From NCBI RefSeq assembly GCF_001612635.1, contig NZ_BDAV01000011.1, positions 248,001 through 312,000 on the forward strand: a stretch of 64,000 bases of DNA. The letters run 5' to 3'. Under the pieces are notes generated by a model. It ran no database searches and was not told where the DNA came from. It worked only from the letters and a program-made list of their open reading frames with translations. This DNA comes from Nocardia africana NBRC 100379 (lineage in GTDB: Bacteria > Actinomycetota > Actinomycetes > Mycobacteriales > Mycobacteriaceae). The position numbers and the translations under genes were made by a program. Below, in pieces: positions 25,364 through 34,231 of the stretch (position 1 is the stretch's first letter; each line of letters starts with the position of its first letter).

Positions 25364-26028
25364 CGCGCGTGGCCGGTTGGCGCGCTCAGCAGGGCGAAAA
25401 CCGCGTCGAGCTGGTCACGGGCGCAGTCGATTTCGGTTGCCCGGCCGGCGATGTAGTGCAGCAGTGTGCGCTGGAAGATTCCGTCGATGGTGACGTAGAC
25501 GGTGGCGGGCGTCAGTGCCGGCTCGGTGCCGGACAGTTCGCAGTAGCGCGAGACGACCCGCCAGATCATGTCTTCCCGGCGGGCTTCGATGTCGAGGACG
25601 TCGGCGCGGAACGAGTCGTCGAACAGGCTCTGGTTGCGCAGGTCGTACCAGAGCCGGTGTATCGCGGCGTCGGCCTGCAGGGTTCCGAAGAAGGTCGCGG
25701 CGAACTCGGTACGGAGCTGCTCGGCGCTCTCGGCCGAAGTGCAGACCTCGTCGTAACGGGTGACGCAGACCGCCTCGTACTGGCGCACGGCGTGGGCGAT
25801 CAGATCGAGTTTGTCGGAAAAGTAGTAATGCAGCACGCCGTGCGAGTACTCGGAGTTCTGGGCGATCTCCCGCAAGCTGGTGCGCGCGTAACCGAGTTCG
25901 GCCAGCGTGTGCAGGGTGGCCCTGGCCAGCTCGTTGCGCCGCGCCTGGAACTTGTCTCGGGCGCGTTCTTCCACGCGGGCTTTGGGGTCGGCGACCTGCG
26001 TCACGGTGGGTCCTGTCGGCCGGATCAC
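25351..26028 (-). CDS. TetR-family regulator (BetI-like)
   Basis: This ~225-residue regulator has an N-terminal HTH (TSLREIAQNSEYSHGVLHYY, ~45-64) and a helical ligand-binding domain. It diverges from the short-chain dehydrogenase operon, which it probably represses. I favour GTG at 26028 (AGGACAG upstream) over a TTG at 26109, because the longer version would run into the operator-like repeats at 26073-26132. The ligand may be an acyl-CoA or the operon's substrate, by analogy with catabolic TetR regulators. Confidence 0.85.
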   Translation of the reverse strand: MIRPTGPTVTQVADPKARVEERARDKFQARRNELARATLHTLAELGYARTSLREIAQNSEYSHGVLHYYFSDKLDLIAHAVRQYEAVCVTRYDEVCTSAESAEQLRTEFAATFFGTLQADAAIHRLWYDLRNQSLFDDSFRADVLDIEARREDMIWRVVSRYCELSGTEPALTPATVYVTIDGIFQRTLLHYIAGRATEIDCARDQLDAVFALLSAPTGHARQSL

Positions 26029-26072
26029 GTCATGTCTGTCCTGTGAGTGTAGCGGTGCCGGTGCGGCGCCCT

Positions 26073-26132
26073 TTTGACGAGTGTCCAAGAAAGTCTTGAC
26101 GTCTGTCAAGCAAAGTCTTGACGAGTGTCAAG
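26073..26132. promoter_or_regulatory. Three operator-like repeats spaced exactly 22 bp
   Basis: Two perfect inverted repeats CTTGAC-N4-GTCAAG lie at 26095-26110 and 26117-26132. A degenerate third copy starts at 26073. All start 22 bp apart, about two helical turns, between the TetR gene and the operon it faces. They are the likely binding sites of that TetR protein. Confidence 0.7.
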
Positions 26133-26232
26133 ATTTCCGCTTACTGTGGCGTGCGACACATCCTCCGATGACTGTCGCCCACATCGCACTCGCACCTTCT
26201 CGCGTGCGACATCTCGACGAAGAGGTATCGAT

Positions 26233-27036
26233 ATGACGAGCTACAACCTGGCCGGACGTACCGCACTGGTGACCGGCGGGGCACAGGGCCTGGGGGCCGG
26301 CATGGCTCGAGCGCTCGCGGCGGCGGGCGCCTCGGTGGCGATCGGCGACATCGACGCCGAGGGCGGCCGGAACGCCGTCGAGGCTCTCCGAAAGGCCGGG
26401 GCCAAAGCCGAATTCATCGCGTTCGACGTCACCGACGATGCGGCATGGGAGGCCGCGACCACCACCACGGTGCAGGCGCTGGGTGGACTGGACATCGTCG
26501 TCAACAACGCGGGTGTCGAGGTCACGAATCTGCTGGTCGATCTCGACCCCGCCGCGACATCGACGATGCTGGAGATCAACCTGCTGGGCACCGCCCTCGG
26601 TATCAAGCACGCCTTTCGCGCGATGCGTCCCGGCGGAGTGGCCGGCAACGGGGGAGCGGTGGTCAACATCGCGTCGGTGGCCGCGACGATCGCGTTCCCC
26701 GGCATCAGCATGTACTCGGCGACCAAATCCGGCATCGACCGCCTCACCAGGGTCGCCGCGGCCGAATCCGGCAAATTCGGGTACGGCGTGCGGGTCAACT
26801 GCATCTACCCGGCGCTGACCCCGACCGCCATGGGTAACAAGCTCGCCGTCGACTGCGCCGAACTCGGCCTCTTCCCCTCACCCGAGGCCGCCGCGCAGGC
26901 AGTCGCCGAGTTGACGCCGCTCGGCCGCCTCGGCCAGGTCGACGATATGGCCGACGCCGTCGTATTCCTCGCCTCGGACGCGGCGAAATTCATCACCGGA
27001 GCGGGCCTCCCGGTCGACGGAGGCATGGGGATGTAG
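26233..27036 (+). CDS. Short-chain dehydrogenase/reductase
   Basis: This 267-residue SDR has the NAD(P) motif TGGAQGLGAG (~14-23), NNAGV (~90), catalytic Ser in NIASVAA, and YSATK (Y-x3-K, ~160). The acidic residue after the second strand (GDID) favours NAD(H). It interconverts an alcohol and a ketone, perhaps a hydroxyacyl-CoA or steroid-like substrate. ATG at 26233 follows AGAGG. It is first in a three-gene operon facing the TetR gene. Confidence 0.88.
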   Translation: MTSYNLAGRTALVTGGAQGLGAGMARALAAAGASVAIGDIDAEGGRNAVEALRKAGAKAEFIAFDVTDDAAWEAATTTTVQALGGLDIVVNNAGVEVTNLLVDLDPAATSTMLEINLLGTALGIKHAFRAMRPGGVAGNGGAVVNIASVAATIAFPGISMYSATKSGIDRLTRVAAAESGKFGYGVRVNCIYPALTPTAMGNKLAVDCAELGLFPSPEAAAQAVAELTPLGRLGQVDDMADAVVFLASDAAKFITGAGLPVDGGMGM

Positions 27037-27066
27037 CCCAGATTACCCAGCGCCGCAACATCTTTC

Positions 27067-27104
27067 ACCGGTACCCACCCCTTCAACCGGTACCCACCCC
27101 TTCA
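27067..27104 (+). repeat. Tandem 19-bp direct repeat
   Basis: ACCGGTACCCACCCCTTCA occurs twice head to tail with no mismatch (27067-27085 and 27086-27104), just upstream of the ribosome-binding site of the next gene (GAGGAG). Confidence 0.85.
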
Positions 27105-27117
27105 GAGGAGTTCAGTC

Positions 27118-28245
27118 ATGCCCACCGACAAGCGCGTCGTCGTCTACGGTGCCTCCGGTTACACCGGTCGGCTCATCTGTGAGTACTTGCGCGAGTACAC
27201 CATTCCGTTCCTGGCCGCCGGCCGCGACCACGGACGGGTCAAAGCCGCGGTCGAGGCCGTGCCGGGCATCGACACCGTCGACCACGAGATCGTCGAAGTC
27301 GAGCACACCACCGCCGCGCTGACCGAGGCGTTCCGAGGCGCGGAGGTCGTCCTCAACACCGTCGGCCCCTTCGCCCGCTACGGTCACGAGGTGGTGCAAG
27401 CCTGCCTGGAGATCGGCGCCCACTACACCGACACCAACGGCGAGCAGAACTGGATGATCGACGCGCAGGCCCGCTACAGCGCCGACTTCGCCTCGCGCGG
27501 ACTGCTTCTCACGCCCGGCTTGGCGCAGATGTACTCGATCGGTGAGATCGCGGCGAACATCTGCCTGGAAAACCCCGGCCTCGACACCCTCGACATCCAG
27601 GTGTTCTGGAAGGGTCATCCCACCGTGGCCTCGACCAACACTATCCTCACCAACGCGGCCTTCGCCAAGGCGTACTACCTGGAGCAGAACGAGTACGTCG
27701 AATGGCCTCCCGAGGAGGGCCTCTACACGGTCAGCGTGCCGGGACAGCACGAACTCGGCCTGGCGCTGCCCTGGGGCGGCACCTCGCACCCGGTGTGGTT
27801 CAAGAACGATCCGCGCGTCGCCAACGCCCGCGCGCTGGGCGGCGTGTTCAATCGTCCACTGATGCAAGGGGTTCCGGTGCTGGTGGCCGCGGCGTTGCAG
27901 CAGATGGAGGGTAAGTCGGAGGAGGAGAAGTACCGGATCATCGACGAGCAGTCGGCGGCGATTCGCAGTGAGATGCCGCCGCGGGAGAACCCCCGGATCA
28001 ACACCTCGCTGGACTCGGTGTACGCCTCCGGTCCGCTCGGGCGCGCGCACTGCGTGATTCACGGCAACTGCAACTACAAGCAGACGGCCCTGCTCAACGC
28101 GCACGCCGCCGCCGCGCTGCTGCAGGGGCCACCGCGGCGCGTCGGATTCGCTTCCAGCTGCCAGGCTTTCGGGCACCGCGAACTGCTCGGCACGCTGCGC
28201 GCGTTCGGCCTCGTGCTGGATCCGATCGTCAGCGTGCACCGCTGA
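27118..28245 (+). CDS. Saccharopine-dehydrogenase-like NAD(P)-binding protein (DUF5938-like)
   Basis: This 375-residue protein starts with a Rossmann motif YGASGYTG (~10-17) and the NTVGPFARYG stretch (~80-90) typical of the saccharopine-dehydrogenase-like family, which includes trans-acting enoyl reductases of lipid synthesis. Its reaction is unknown; enoyl or keto reduction of an acyl or polycyclic substrate is plausible. ATG at 27118 follows GAGGAG. It is placed between an SDR and an acyl-CoA ligase and shares their regulation. Confidence 0.75.
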   Translation: MPTDKRVVVYGASGYTGRLICEYLREYTIPFLAAGRDHGRVKAAVEAVPGIDTVDHEIVEVEHTTAALTEAFRGAEVVLNTVGPFARYGHEVVQACLEIGAHYTDTNGEQNWMIDAQARYSADFASRGLLLTPGLAQMYSIGEIAANICLENPGLDTLDIQVFWKGHPTVASTNTILTNAAFAKAYYLEQNEYVEWPPEEGLYTVSVPGQHELGLALPWGGTSHPVWFKNDPRVANARALGGVFNRPLMQGVPVLVAAALQQMEGKSEEEKYRIIDEQSAAIRSEMPPRENPRINTSLDSVYASGPLGRAHCVIHGNCNYKQTALLNAHAAAALLQGPPRRVGFASSCQAFGHRELLGTLRAFGLVLDPIVSVHR

Positions 28246-28253
28246 GGTCCACG

Positions 28254-29798
28254 ATGCGTCTCGCAGATTATCTCGACAAGGGCGCGTCGCTCGGTCGTGG
28301 CGCGCCCTGCCTCACGACCGGCGGCGTGACCGCCAGCTACGGCGAAGTCCAGGATCGATCCGTCCGCATCGCCGGTGCGCTGCAGCACACCGGCATCGAG
28401 GCGGGAGACCGGGTGGCGGTGTTGTCGGCCAACGACCCGCTCGCGCTCACCTGCGTATTCGGTATTTCGCGTGCGGGTGCGGTGTGGTGCCCGGTCAATC
28501 CTCGCAACGAGGCCGACGAGAACCGGCAGCTGTTCGATCTGTTCGGATGCCGGCTGCTGTTGTTCCAGGAGAAGTTCGCCGGCCTGGTCGACCGGATCCG
28601 CGGCGACCTGCCCCGCCTGGAATGGCTCGTCTGCCTCGACGGCGACCTCGACTGGGCGATGCGTTACGACGACTGGCTCGCCGAGCATGCCGCGCAACCG
28701 GACGAGACGCGCCGGCCGGAGGGTGGCCTGTGCATGCTGGCCGGCACCGGCGGCACCACCGGGCGGCCGAAGGGCGTGCGGCTCACCGAGGACAACATGA
28801 TGACCTCGACCGCGCTGACGTTGATGAGCTACCCGTTCGGCGACCGGCCGCGCTACCTCGCGCTCGCGCCGCTGACGCATTCGGCGGGCGTGCTGACCTT
28901 TCCGATCCTCAGCCTCGGCGGCGAGGTCGTGATCATGCCGGCCCCCGACATCGGCGAGTTCCTCGCGTCGATCGAGCGGCATCGCATCACCCACGCCTTC
29001 CTCCCGCCGACGGTGGTCTACGGCGTTCTCGACCATCCCGACCTCGACAGCCGCGATCTCGGATCACTGCGCTGTCTCTGGTACGGCGCGGCTCCCATGT
29101 CGCCGACCCGGCTCGAAGAGGCCCTGCGCCGGATCGGACCCGTCCTCGGCCAGCTGTTCGGGCAGACCGAGGCACCGAACATGATCGCCACGCTGGCACC
29201 GGCCGACCACTTCCGCCCGGACGGGTCGGTGGCAACCGAGCGCCTGACGTCGGCGGGCCGGCCGACGCCGCTGACCACGGTCGCGATCATGGACCGGGAG
29301 GGCGCGCTGCTTCCGCGAGGAGAACGTGGTGAGATCGTCGTCCGCGGACCGCTGGTGATGGACGGCTATCACGAAAATCCCACGGCGACAGCCGAAGTCA
29401 GCGCCTTCGGGTGGCATCACACGGGTGACATCGGTTATCTCGACGACGAGGGCTTCCTGTTCGTGGTCGACCGTGCGAAGGACATGATCATCACCGGCGG
29501 GTTCAATGTCTACTCGGCAGAAGTGGAACAGGCCCTGTCGGCGCATCCGGCGGTCAAGGATTCGGCGGTGGTCGGGCTTCCCGATGCCAAATGGGGCGAA
29601 CGCGTCACCGCCGCGATCGAGCTTCGCGTCGGCCACGAGGTCGCCGGCGACGACATCATCGCCTTCGTGAAGCAACGAATAGGAAGTGTGAAAGCGCCCA
29701 AAGAAGTCGAGATCTGGAACGAGCTACCCCGCTCCAAGGTGGGCAAGATCCTCAAGAACGAGGTCCGCGCGACGATGCTGGACACGCGGACGACGTGA
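28254..29798 (+). CDS. AMP-forming acyl-CoA synthetase/ligase
   Basis: This 514-residue adenylating enzyme shows GTGGTTGRPKG (A3, ~165), FGQTEAPN (A5), HHTGDIGYLD (A7), and DRAKDMIITGGFNVYSAEVE. The C-terminal Lys lies in RSKVGKIL. Unlike the FAAL at 19475 it has the normal acyl-CoA ligase hinge, so it should make acyl-CoA from a carboxylic acid in a catabolic route. It starts 8 bp after the previous gene and ends the TetR-controlled operon. Confidence 0.88.
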   Translation: MRLADYLDKGASLGRGAPCLTTGGVTASYGEVQDRSVRIAGALQHTGIEAGDRVAVLSANDPLALTCVFGISRAGAVWCPVNPRNEADENRQLFDLFGCRLLLFQEKFAGLVDRIRGDLPRLEWLVCLDGDLDWAMRYDDWLAEHAAQPDETRRPEGGLCMLAGTGGTTGRPKGVRLTEDNMMTSTALTLMSYPFGDRPRYLALAPLTHSAGVLTFPILSLGGEVVIMPAPDIGEFLASIERHRITHAFLPPTVVYGVLDHPDLDSRDLGSLRCLWYGAAPMSPTRLEEALRRIGPVLGQLFGQTEAPNMIATLAPADHFRPDGSVATERLTSAGRPTPLTTVAIMDREGALLPRGERGEIVVRGPLVMDGYHENPTATAEVSAFGWHHTGDIGYLDDEGFLFVVDRAKDMIITGGFNVYSAEVEQALSAHPAVKDSAVVGLPDAKWGERVTAAIELRVGHEVAGDDIIAFVKQRIGSVKAPKEVEIWNELPRSKVGKILKNEVRATMLDTRTT

Positions 29799-29812
29799 GG
29801 CCGTTCGGCCTC
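29797..29812 (+). terminator. Small GC-rich hairpin overlapping the ligase stop codon
   Basis: GAGGCC (29797-29802) pairs with GGCCTC (29807-29812) around a GTTC tetraloop. It begins inside the TGA stop. It is short and lacks a T-run, so termination here is only suggested. Confidence 0.35.
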
Positions 29813-30117
29813 GGTGCCCGAATCGGACGGCGGGTCGCGCACCGACCACAATCCTCGCGAGGTCGGGCTCCCGGGCCGACTCGCGGGCGGTGACGGAATT
29901 GACCGAATAATCGCTGGTAGAGACATCCGTCCGTGTAACATCGCCTTTTGGTTGGTCGAAGGAACGATGCCGCGGCTGGAGCTGATGGGTATCTCGCCAT
30001 CCGTGTCGATGCGTAGTCGAGCTGTGTCGTGGCAGGGCGGCGGTGCATGTCGAGCTGGGCTGATCGCCGTCCGCGGTAGTTGACGAATGGATATTTCGCT
30101 GACGAGGGAAGGCTCGC
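29813..30117 (+). promoter_or_regulatory. 305-bp non-coding stretch upstream of the sugar operon
   Basis: No convincing gene is seen here. It should hold the promoter of the aminotransferase operon. TTGACC at 29899 and TTGACG at 30080 resemble -35 elements, but neither has a good -10 at the right distance. GGGAAGG just before 30118 is the ribosome-binding site. Confidence 0.4.
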
Positions 30118-31245
30118 ATGCAAATACCGGCCGCGCGAATCGTGTTCACCGACGATGATCGAGACGAAATCGCCCGTCGGGTCACCACCGCACTGAGCAC
30201 CGGCGCGCTGACGCTGGGGCCCAACACTCGAGAGTTCGAATCCGATTTCGCCGCGGCCCACCACGTGCCCTATGCGGTCGCCGTGAGCTCCGGAACCGCC
30301 GCGTTGGAGATCATCCTGCGCAGCATCGGCGTTGCCGGACGCGATGTGGTGGTGCCGGCGAATACCTTTGCCGCGACCGGTTTCTCGGTGCTGCGGGCGG
30401 GTGGTAACCCGGTGTTCGCCGACGTCGACAGGGACACCTTCGCGCTGTCGCCCGCCACGGTGGAAGCCAGGCTGAGCCCCGACACCGCGGCCGTCGTGCT
30501 CGTCCATATCGGCGGATTGATCACGCCCGAGGCACCGGCCCTGCGGAAGCTGTGCGACGAGCGAGGCATCGCGCTCGTCGAGGACGCGGCGCATGCCCAC
30601 GGCTGCAGCCACGGCGGCCGGTTCGCGGGCTCCTTCGGCGTCGCGGGCGCGTTTTCGTTCTATCCGACGAAGGTGTTGACCAGCGGCGAGGGCGGAATGA
30701 TCGTGACCGCCGACGAGCGTATCCGCGACGAAGCCGTGATCTACCGGGACCAGGGCAAGGCCGGCTTCCTCGGCAACGTGCACATCCGCGAGGGATATGC
30801 CTGGCGGATGAGCGAACTGCACGCTGCGACGGGCCTGGTTCACCTGCGTCACCTTCCCGAATTCCTGCGGGTGCGCCAGGCAGCGGCACGACGCTACGAC
30901 GCGGCGATCGACGCCATGGACGGATTCGAGCGGCTCGCCCTCGCTCCCGAAGGACGCAGCAACTATTACAAGTACATCGTGGTGCCCACCGACGACATCG
31001 ACCGGGCGCAGTTCAAGAAGGCGGTCAAGGAACGGTTCGGGGTTTCGCTGTCCGGTGAGGTGTACGAGGCGCCGCTGCACCGGCAACCGGTGTTCGAGCG
31101 CTTCGCCCGCCGCCGGCTCGAGGTCGCCGACGACATCTGCGCCCGCCACATCTGCCTGCCGCTGCACTCGGATATGACCGATGCCGAGGTCGATCATGTG
31201 CTGACGGCGCTGCGCGAGGTCCGAGACACATTGATGGGAGGCTGA
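30118..31245 (+). CDS. DegT/DnrJ/EryC1/StrS-type aminotransferase
   Basis: This 375-residue PLP enzyme has SSGTAALE (~56-63), VEDAAHAHG (~153-161) and the PLP-lysine stretch SFYPTKVLTSGEGG (Lys near 185). Family members aminate keto-sugars bound to nucleotides, or make aminocyclitols. It opens a six-gene sugar operon with an epimerase, a glycosyltransferase, GalE and a deacetylase. Together these suggest an amino-sugar made and attached to a carrier or glycan. Confidence 0.88.
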   Translation: MQIPAARIVFTDDDRDEIARRVTTALSTGALTLGPNTREFESDFAAAHHVPYAVAVSSGTAALEIILRSIGVAGRDVVVPANTFAATGFSVLRAGGNPVFADVDRDTFALSPATVEARLSPDTAAVVLVHIGGLITPEAPALRKLCDERGIALVEDAAHAHGCSHGGRFAGSFGVAGAFSFYPTKVLTSGEGGMIVTADERIRDEAVIYRDQGKAGFLGNVHIREGYAWRMSELHAATGLVHLRHLPEFLRVRQAAARRYDAAIDAMDGFERLALAPEGRSNYYKYIVVPTDDIDRAQFKKAVKERFGVSLSGEVYEAPLHRQPVFERFARRRLEVADDICARHICLPLHSDMTDAEVDHVLTALREVRDTLMGG

Positions 31246-31251
31246 ACGCAC

Positions 31252-32202
31252 ATGCGGATCGGAGTGACAGGCGGTTCCGGCTTCATCGGGGCCCACGTGA
31301 TTCGCCGGCTCGCCGAGTCCGGACACACGGTGTACGCCCTCGATACGGTAGCCCCGTCGAGACCGGACCCCCGTGCGCAGTTCCGCCGGCTGGACGTGCT
31401 CGACCCGGCGGCGGTCATCGACGCGTCGGCGGATCTCGAGGTGATCTTCCATCTGGCCGGCATGTCCAATGTCGATGTCGCGCAACAGGACCCGCTGCGG
31501 ACGGTCCGGTTGAACGTGGACGGCACGGCCAATGTTCTGGAAGCGGCTCGTGTCCACGGCCTGCGGCGAATGGTATTCGCCAGCACGGTCTGGGTGTACG
31601 GCGCCGCCTACGACACCTCCGGCGGGGCGCAGCCACTGACGGAGGCGGCGCCGATGTCGCTCGCCAAGGCCGGCCACATCTACACCTCGACGAAGATCGC
31701 GGCGGAAATGCTGATCCACAGCTACGCCGAGACCTACGAGGTGCCGTTCACGATCCTGCGCTACGGCGTGCCCTACGGACCGGGTATGCGGGACGAACTC
31801 GTCCTCGCCCGATTCGTGCGCAAAGCCATCGCGGGTGAGCCACTGACCATCGCCGGAGACGGCAAACAGTTCCGCAACTACGTTTTCGTCGAGGACCTTG
31901 CCGAGGCGCACGCAGCGGTGCTCGCCGAGGCCGCCGAGAACCAGGTGATCGCGCTCGAAGGAAGCGAGCGCGTGAGTGTGCTCGATATGGCGGAGGCGGT
32001 CCGGGCGCGTTTTCCCGGCACCACGATCGAGCATGTGCCGGCGCGCCCCGGTGACTTCCGGGGTATCGACGTGTCGAACGCCCTGGCCCGGTCGCTGATC
32101 GGGTGGCGACCGACCACGTCGTTCCAGGACGGTGTCCGGCAATACGTCGAGTGGTATCTGGCGGAGCATCCCGAGCCGGCTGCCGCCGGCGGAAGTGGGT
32201 AG
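31252..32202 (+). CDS. NAD-dependent epimerase/dehydratase (extended SDR)
   Basis: This 316-residue extended SDR has TGGSGFIGAH (~5-14), HLAGMSNV (~67-74) and the catalytic YTSTK (~143-147). The region EDLAEAH matches nucleotide-sugar epimerases. It would epimerise, dehydrate or reduce a nucleotide sugar, possibly making the keto-sugar for the aminotransferase encoded 6 bp upstream. A glycosyltransferase gene follows after 2 bp. Confidence 0.85.
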   Translation: MRIGVTGGSGFIGAHVIRRLAESGHTVYALDTVAPSRPDPRAQFRRLDVLDPAAVIDASADLEVIFHLAGMSNVDVAQQDPLRTVRLNVDGTANVLEAARVHGLRRMVFASTVWVYGAAYDTSGGAQPLTEAAPMSLAKAGHIYTSTKIAAEMLIHSYAETYEVPFTILRYGVPYGPGMRDELVLARFVRKAIAGEPLTIAGDGKQFRNYVFVEDLAEAHAAVLAEAAENQVIALEGSERVSVLDMAEAVRARFPGTTIEHVPARPGDFRGIDVSNALARSLIGWRPTTSFQDGVRQYVEWYLAEHPEPAAAGGSG

Positions 32203-32204
32203 CC

Positions 32205-33320
32205 ATGGCGACCCCCTCCGCGCTGCTGCTGTCCGGTTCGCTCGGTATGGGACACGATGTGATGGCCGAGGCGTGCGCGGTGTCGCTGCGCCGGCGCGGC
32301 TGGACGACCGACACCGTCGACAGCATGCGCATGATGGGACAGCGCCGAGGTGGGCTCGGAGAAGGGGTGTTTCGCGGCCTGCTCGCCGTGCCCGGCCTCT
32401 ACGACGCCTTCCACTTCGGGCAACTGCGTCCGGGAGGCCGGCTGGCACGGTTCGTCGACGCGGCATCCTGCCGCTACCTCGTGCCCGCCCTCGACGCACG
32501 GTTGCGTGACCGGCCGGTCGAGCTGCTGCTGTCGGTGTTCGCGACGGGCGCCGCCGCGGCGAGCCGGGTCAAGGAGCGCCATCCCGGCGTGGTGAATGCC
32601 GTGTTCTGTACCGACACCTGCCCGCATCGGTTGTGGGTGCACGACAATACCGATCTCTACCTGGTCACCTCGGATCCGGCGGCCGCCTATATCCGTCGCT
32701 TCGACCCGGACGCGCGGATCGCGGTCGTACCGGTACCGGTGCGCCCGCAGTTCTATCGGGCTCCGACCCAAGCCGCGGCACGGGAGGCACTGGGCGTGCC
32801 GTCGGAGGCCAGGTGCGTGCTGCTCATCTCGGGGGCGTGGGGGATCGGGCCGCTTGTGGAGGCGGCCGATCTGATCTCGCGCGCAGGCGTTTACGTGCTT
32901 GCGGTGGCGGGACGCAACGCCGGACTGGAACGCCGGCTGCGAGCGCTCGCCGCAGGGTCGGAGCGGATCGTCCCGTTCGGTTTCACCGACGAGATACCCG
33001 TGCTGATGGCCGCCGCCGACCTGGTCGTGACCTCGTCGGGAGACACCTGCGCGGAGGCGAGGGTCATCGGACGGGACCTGCTCCTGCTCGATGTGGTGCC
33101 CGGGCACGGTAGAGAGAACCTTCATCAGGAGCTGGTGCGTGGCAGAGCGGCGGTCACCTCCGCCGAGCCGGAGATCATCCGTCGTTCCGTGTCGGCTTGT
33201 CTGCGGCGAGTCGAGCCGCCGTCCGCCGCGGTTGCCGTCGAGGCGGGCGGGTGGGAGGAGGCGTTCGGCGCGACACTGGACCGGGTCGGCCTCGGCGCCT
33301 GGACAGCATCGGCGCCGTGA
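32205..33320 (+). CDS. MurG/MGDG-synthase-like glycosyltransferase (GT28 type)
   Basis: This 371-residue protein has the N-terminal GSLGMGHDVMAEA loop (~9-21) of MGDG-synthase-like glycosyltransferases. A C-terminal donor-binding region (~205-330) includes ISGAWGIG and TSSGDTCAEA. Such enzymes add a sugar from a nucleotide donor to a lipid or polyprenol-linked acceptor at the inner membrane face. ATG at 32205 is 2 nt after the previous stop; its own stop overlaps the next GTG. The acceptor cannot be read from the sequence. Confidence 0.8.
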   Translation: MATPSALLLSGSLGMGHDVMAEACAVSLRRRGWTTDTVDSMRMMGQRRGGLGEGVFRGLLAVPGLYDAFHFGQLRPGGRLARFVDAASCRYLVPALDARLRDRPVELLLSVFATGAAAASRVKERHPGVVNAVFCTDTCPHRLWVHDNTDLYLVTSDPAAAYIRRFDPDARIAVVPVPVRPQFYRAPTQAAAREALGVPSEARCVLLISGAWGIGPLVEAADLISRAGVYVLAVAGRNAGLERRLRALAAGSERIVPFGFTDEIPVLMAAADLVVTSSGDTCAEARVIGRDLLLLDVVPGHGRENLHQELVRGRAAVTSAEPEIIRRSVSACLRRVEPPSAAVAVEAGGWEEAFGATLDRVGLGAWTASAP

Positions 33321-34231
33321 ATCAGTCGCTGACCCACGGATTGCCGGCGGTGATCGTGGCCGCGGCGCTGTACGGCTGCGCGCCGGTGGTGCAGGCAACG
33401 GCGGCGCGGCGGACCGCTCGCGGTGGCGGCCTGGGGTTGGTGCTGCTGGCCCGGCTCGCCGTACGGCCGCTGTGGTTGCTCGGATTGGGTTGCGAGATAG
33501 GCGGTTTCGTGGCCGAGGCATACGCGTTCTCGGTGGCGCCGGCGACCCTGGTCGCGCCGTTGCTGACCCTCGACATGGTGTTTCTGGTAGTGCTGGCCCA
33601 CCGCGGACTCGATGAGCGATTGGCGGCCGCGGGACGGTGCGGGATCGCCGCGATGGTGCTGGGCACCGGCCTCATGGCATACGCGTTCAGCGGTGAATCG
33701 ACACTCGGCTCGCCCGCCTCGACGGCCCAGTTGCTCCTGTTGGTGCTTGCGGGCGCGGTGGTCGCGGGAGCCGCGGCGATCGTCGGGCAGCGGGAGACCC
33801 GGCGACCATGGGCGGCGGCGCTGGCATTCGGCATCGGGGCCGGGTTCGCCTACGGCATCGCCACGGTCGCGACGCGCCAGGTCGGACTCACCTTCGACGC
33901 ACACGCGCCGTGGATGATGCTCGCCACCGCGACACCCTTCGTACTCGTGGTGTGCTCGATACTCGCTCTCAGCCTGCTCCAGCGTGGTCTGCAGGTCGGC
34001 CCGGCGGTCCTGATATTCCCTGTGACGAGCTTCCTGTCCTCGTTCGTGCCCGTCGTGCTCGGGATCACCATGCTCGGTGACCAGGTCCCCGGTGGCCGCG
34101 CCGGTGCCGCCTTCGTCGTCGCGTTGCTGGCGGTATCGGTCGGTGTGGTGTGTCTCGGTCGCGACCGAGCCTCGGCAGCCGCGCACATCATCGAGCCGGA
34201 GACCGACCGGACCCCGGGGAGGCCGGGGTGA
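33317..34231 (+). CDS. EamA/DMT-like multispan membrane protein
   Basis: This 304-residue protein has about nine to ten hydrophobic helices in the pattern of two EamA-like halves. Family members export metabolites or flip lipid-linked sugars (EmrE/ArnE-type relatives). Between a glycosyltransferase and GalE it could move the glycosylated lipid or a sugar precursor across the membrane. GTG at 33317 overlaps the upstream stop, and its stop overlaps galE (GTGA at 34228), so translation is coupled on both sides. Confidence 0.78.
   Translation: MNQSLTHGLPAVIVAAALYGCAPVVQATAARRTARGGGLGLVLLARLAVRPLWLLGLGCEIGGFVAEAYAFSVAPATLVAPLLTLDMVFLVVLAHRGLDERLAAAGRCGIAAMVLGTGLMAYAFSGESTLGSPASTAQLLLLVLAGAVVAGAAAIVGQRETRRPWAAALAFGIGAGFAYGIATVATRQVGLTFDAHAPWMMLATATPFVLVVCSILALSLLQRGLQVGPAVLIFPVTSFLSSFVPVVLGITMLGDQVPGGRAGAAFVVALLAVSVGVVCLGRDRASAAAHIIEPETDRTPGRPG

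Noticed and set aside
26029..26109. TTG at 26109 as the TetR start
   Set aside because: It would translate through the operator-like repeats and add a Pro/Ala-rich extension before the HTH domain.
29752..32499. A 915-codon open frame on the - strand opposite the sugar operon
   Set aside because: It is antisense to three well-supported genes and its Arg/His-rich translation has no recognisable domain; long antisense frames are expected at this GC content.
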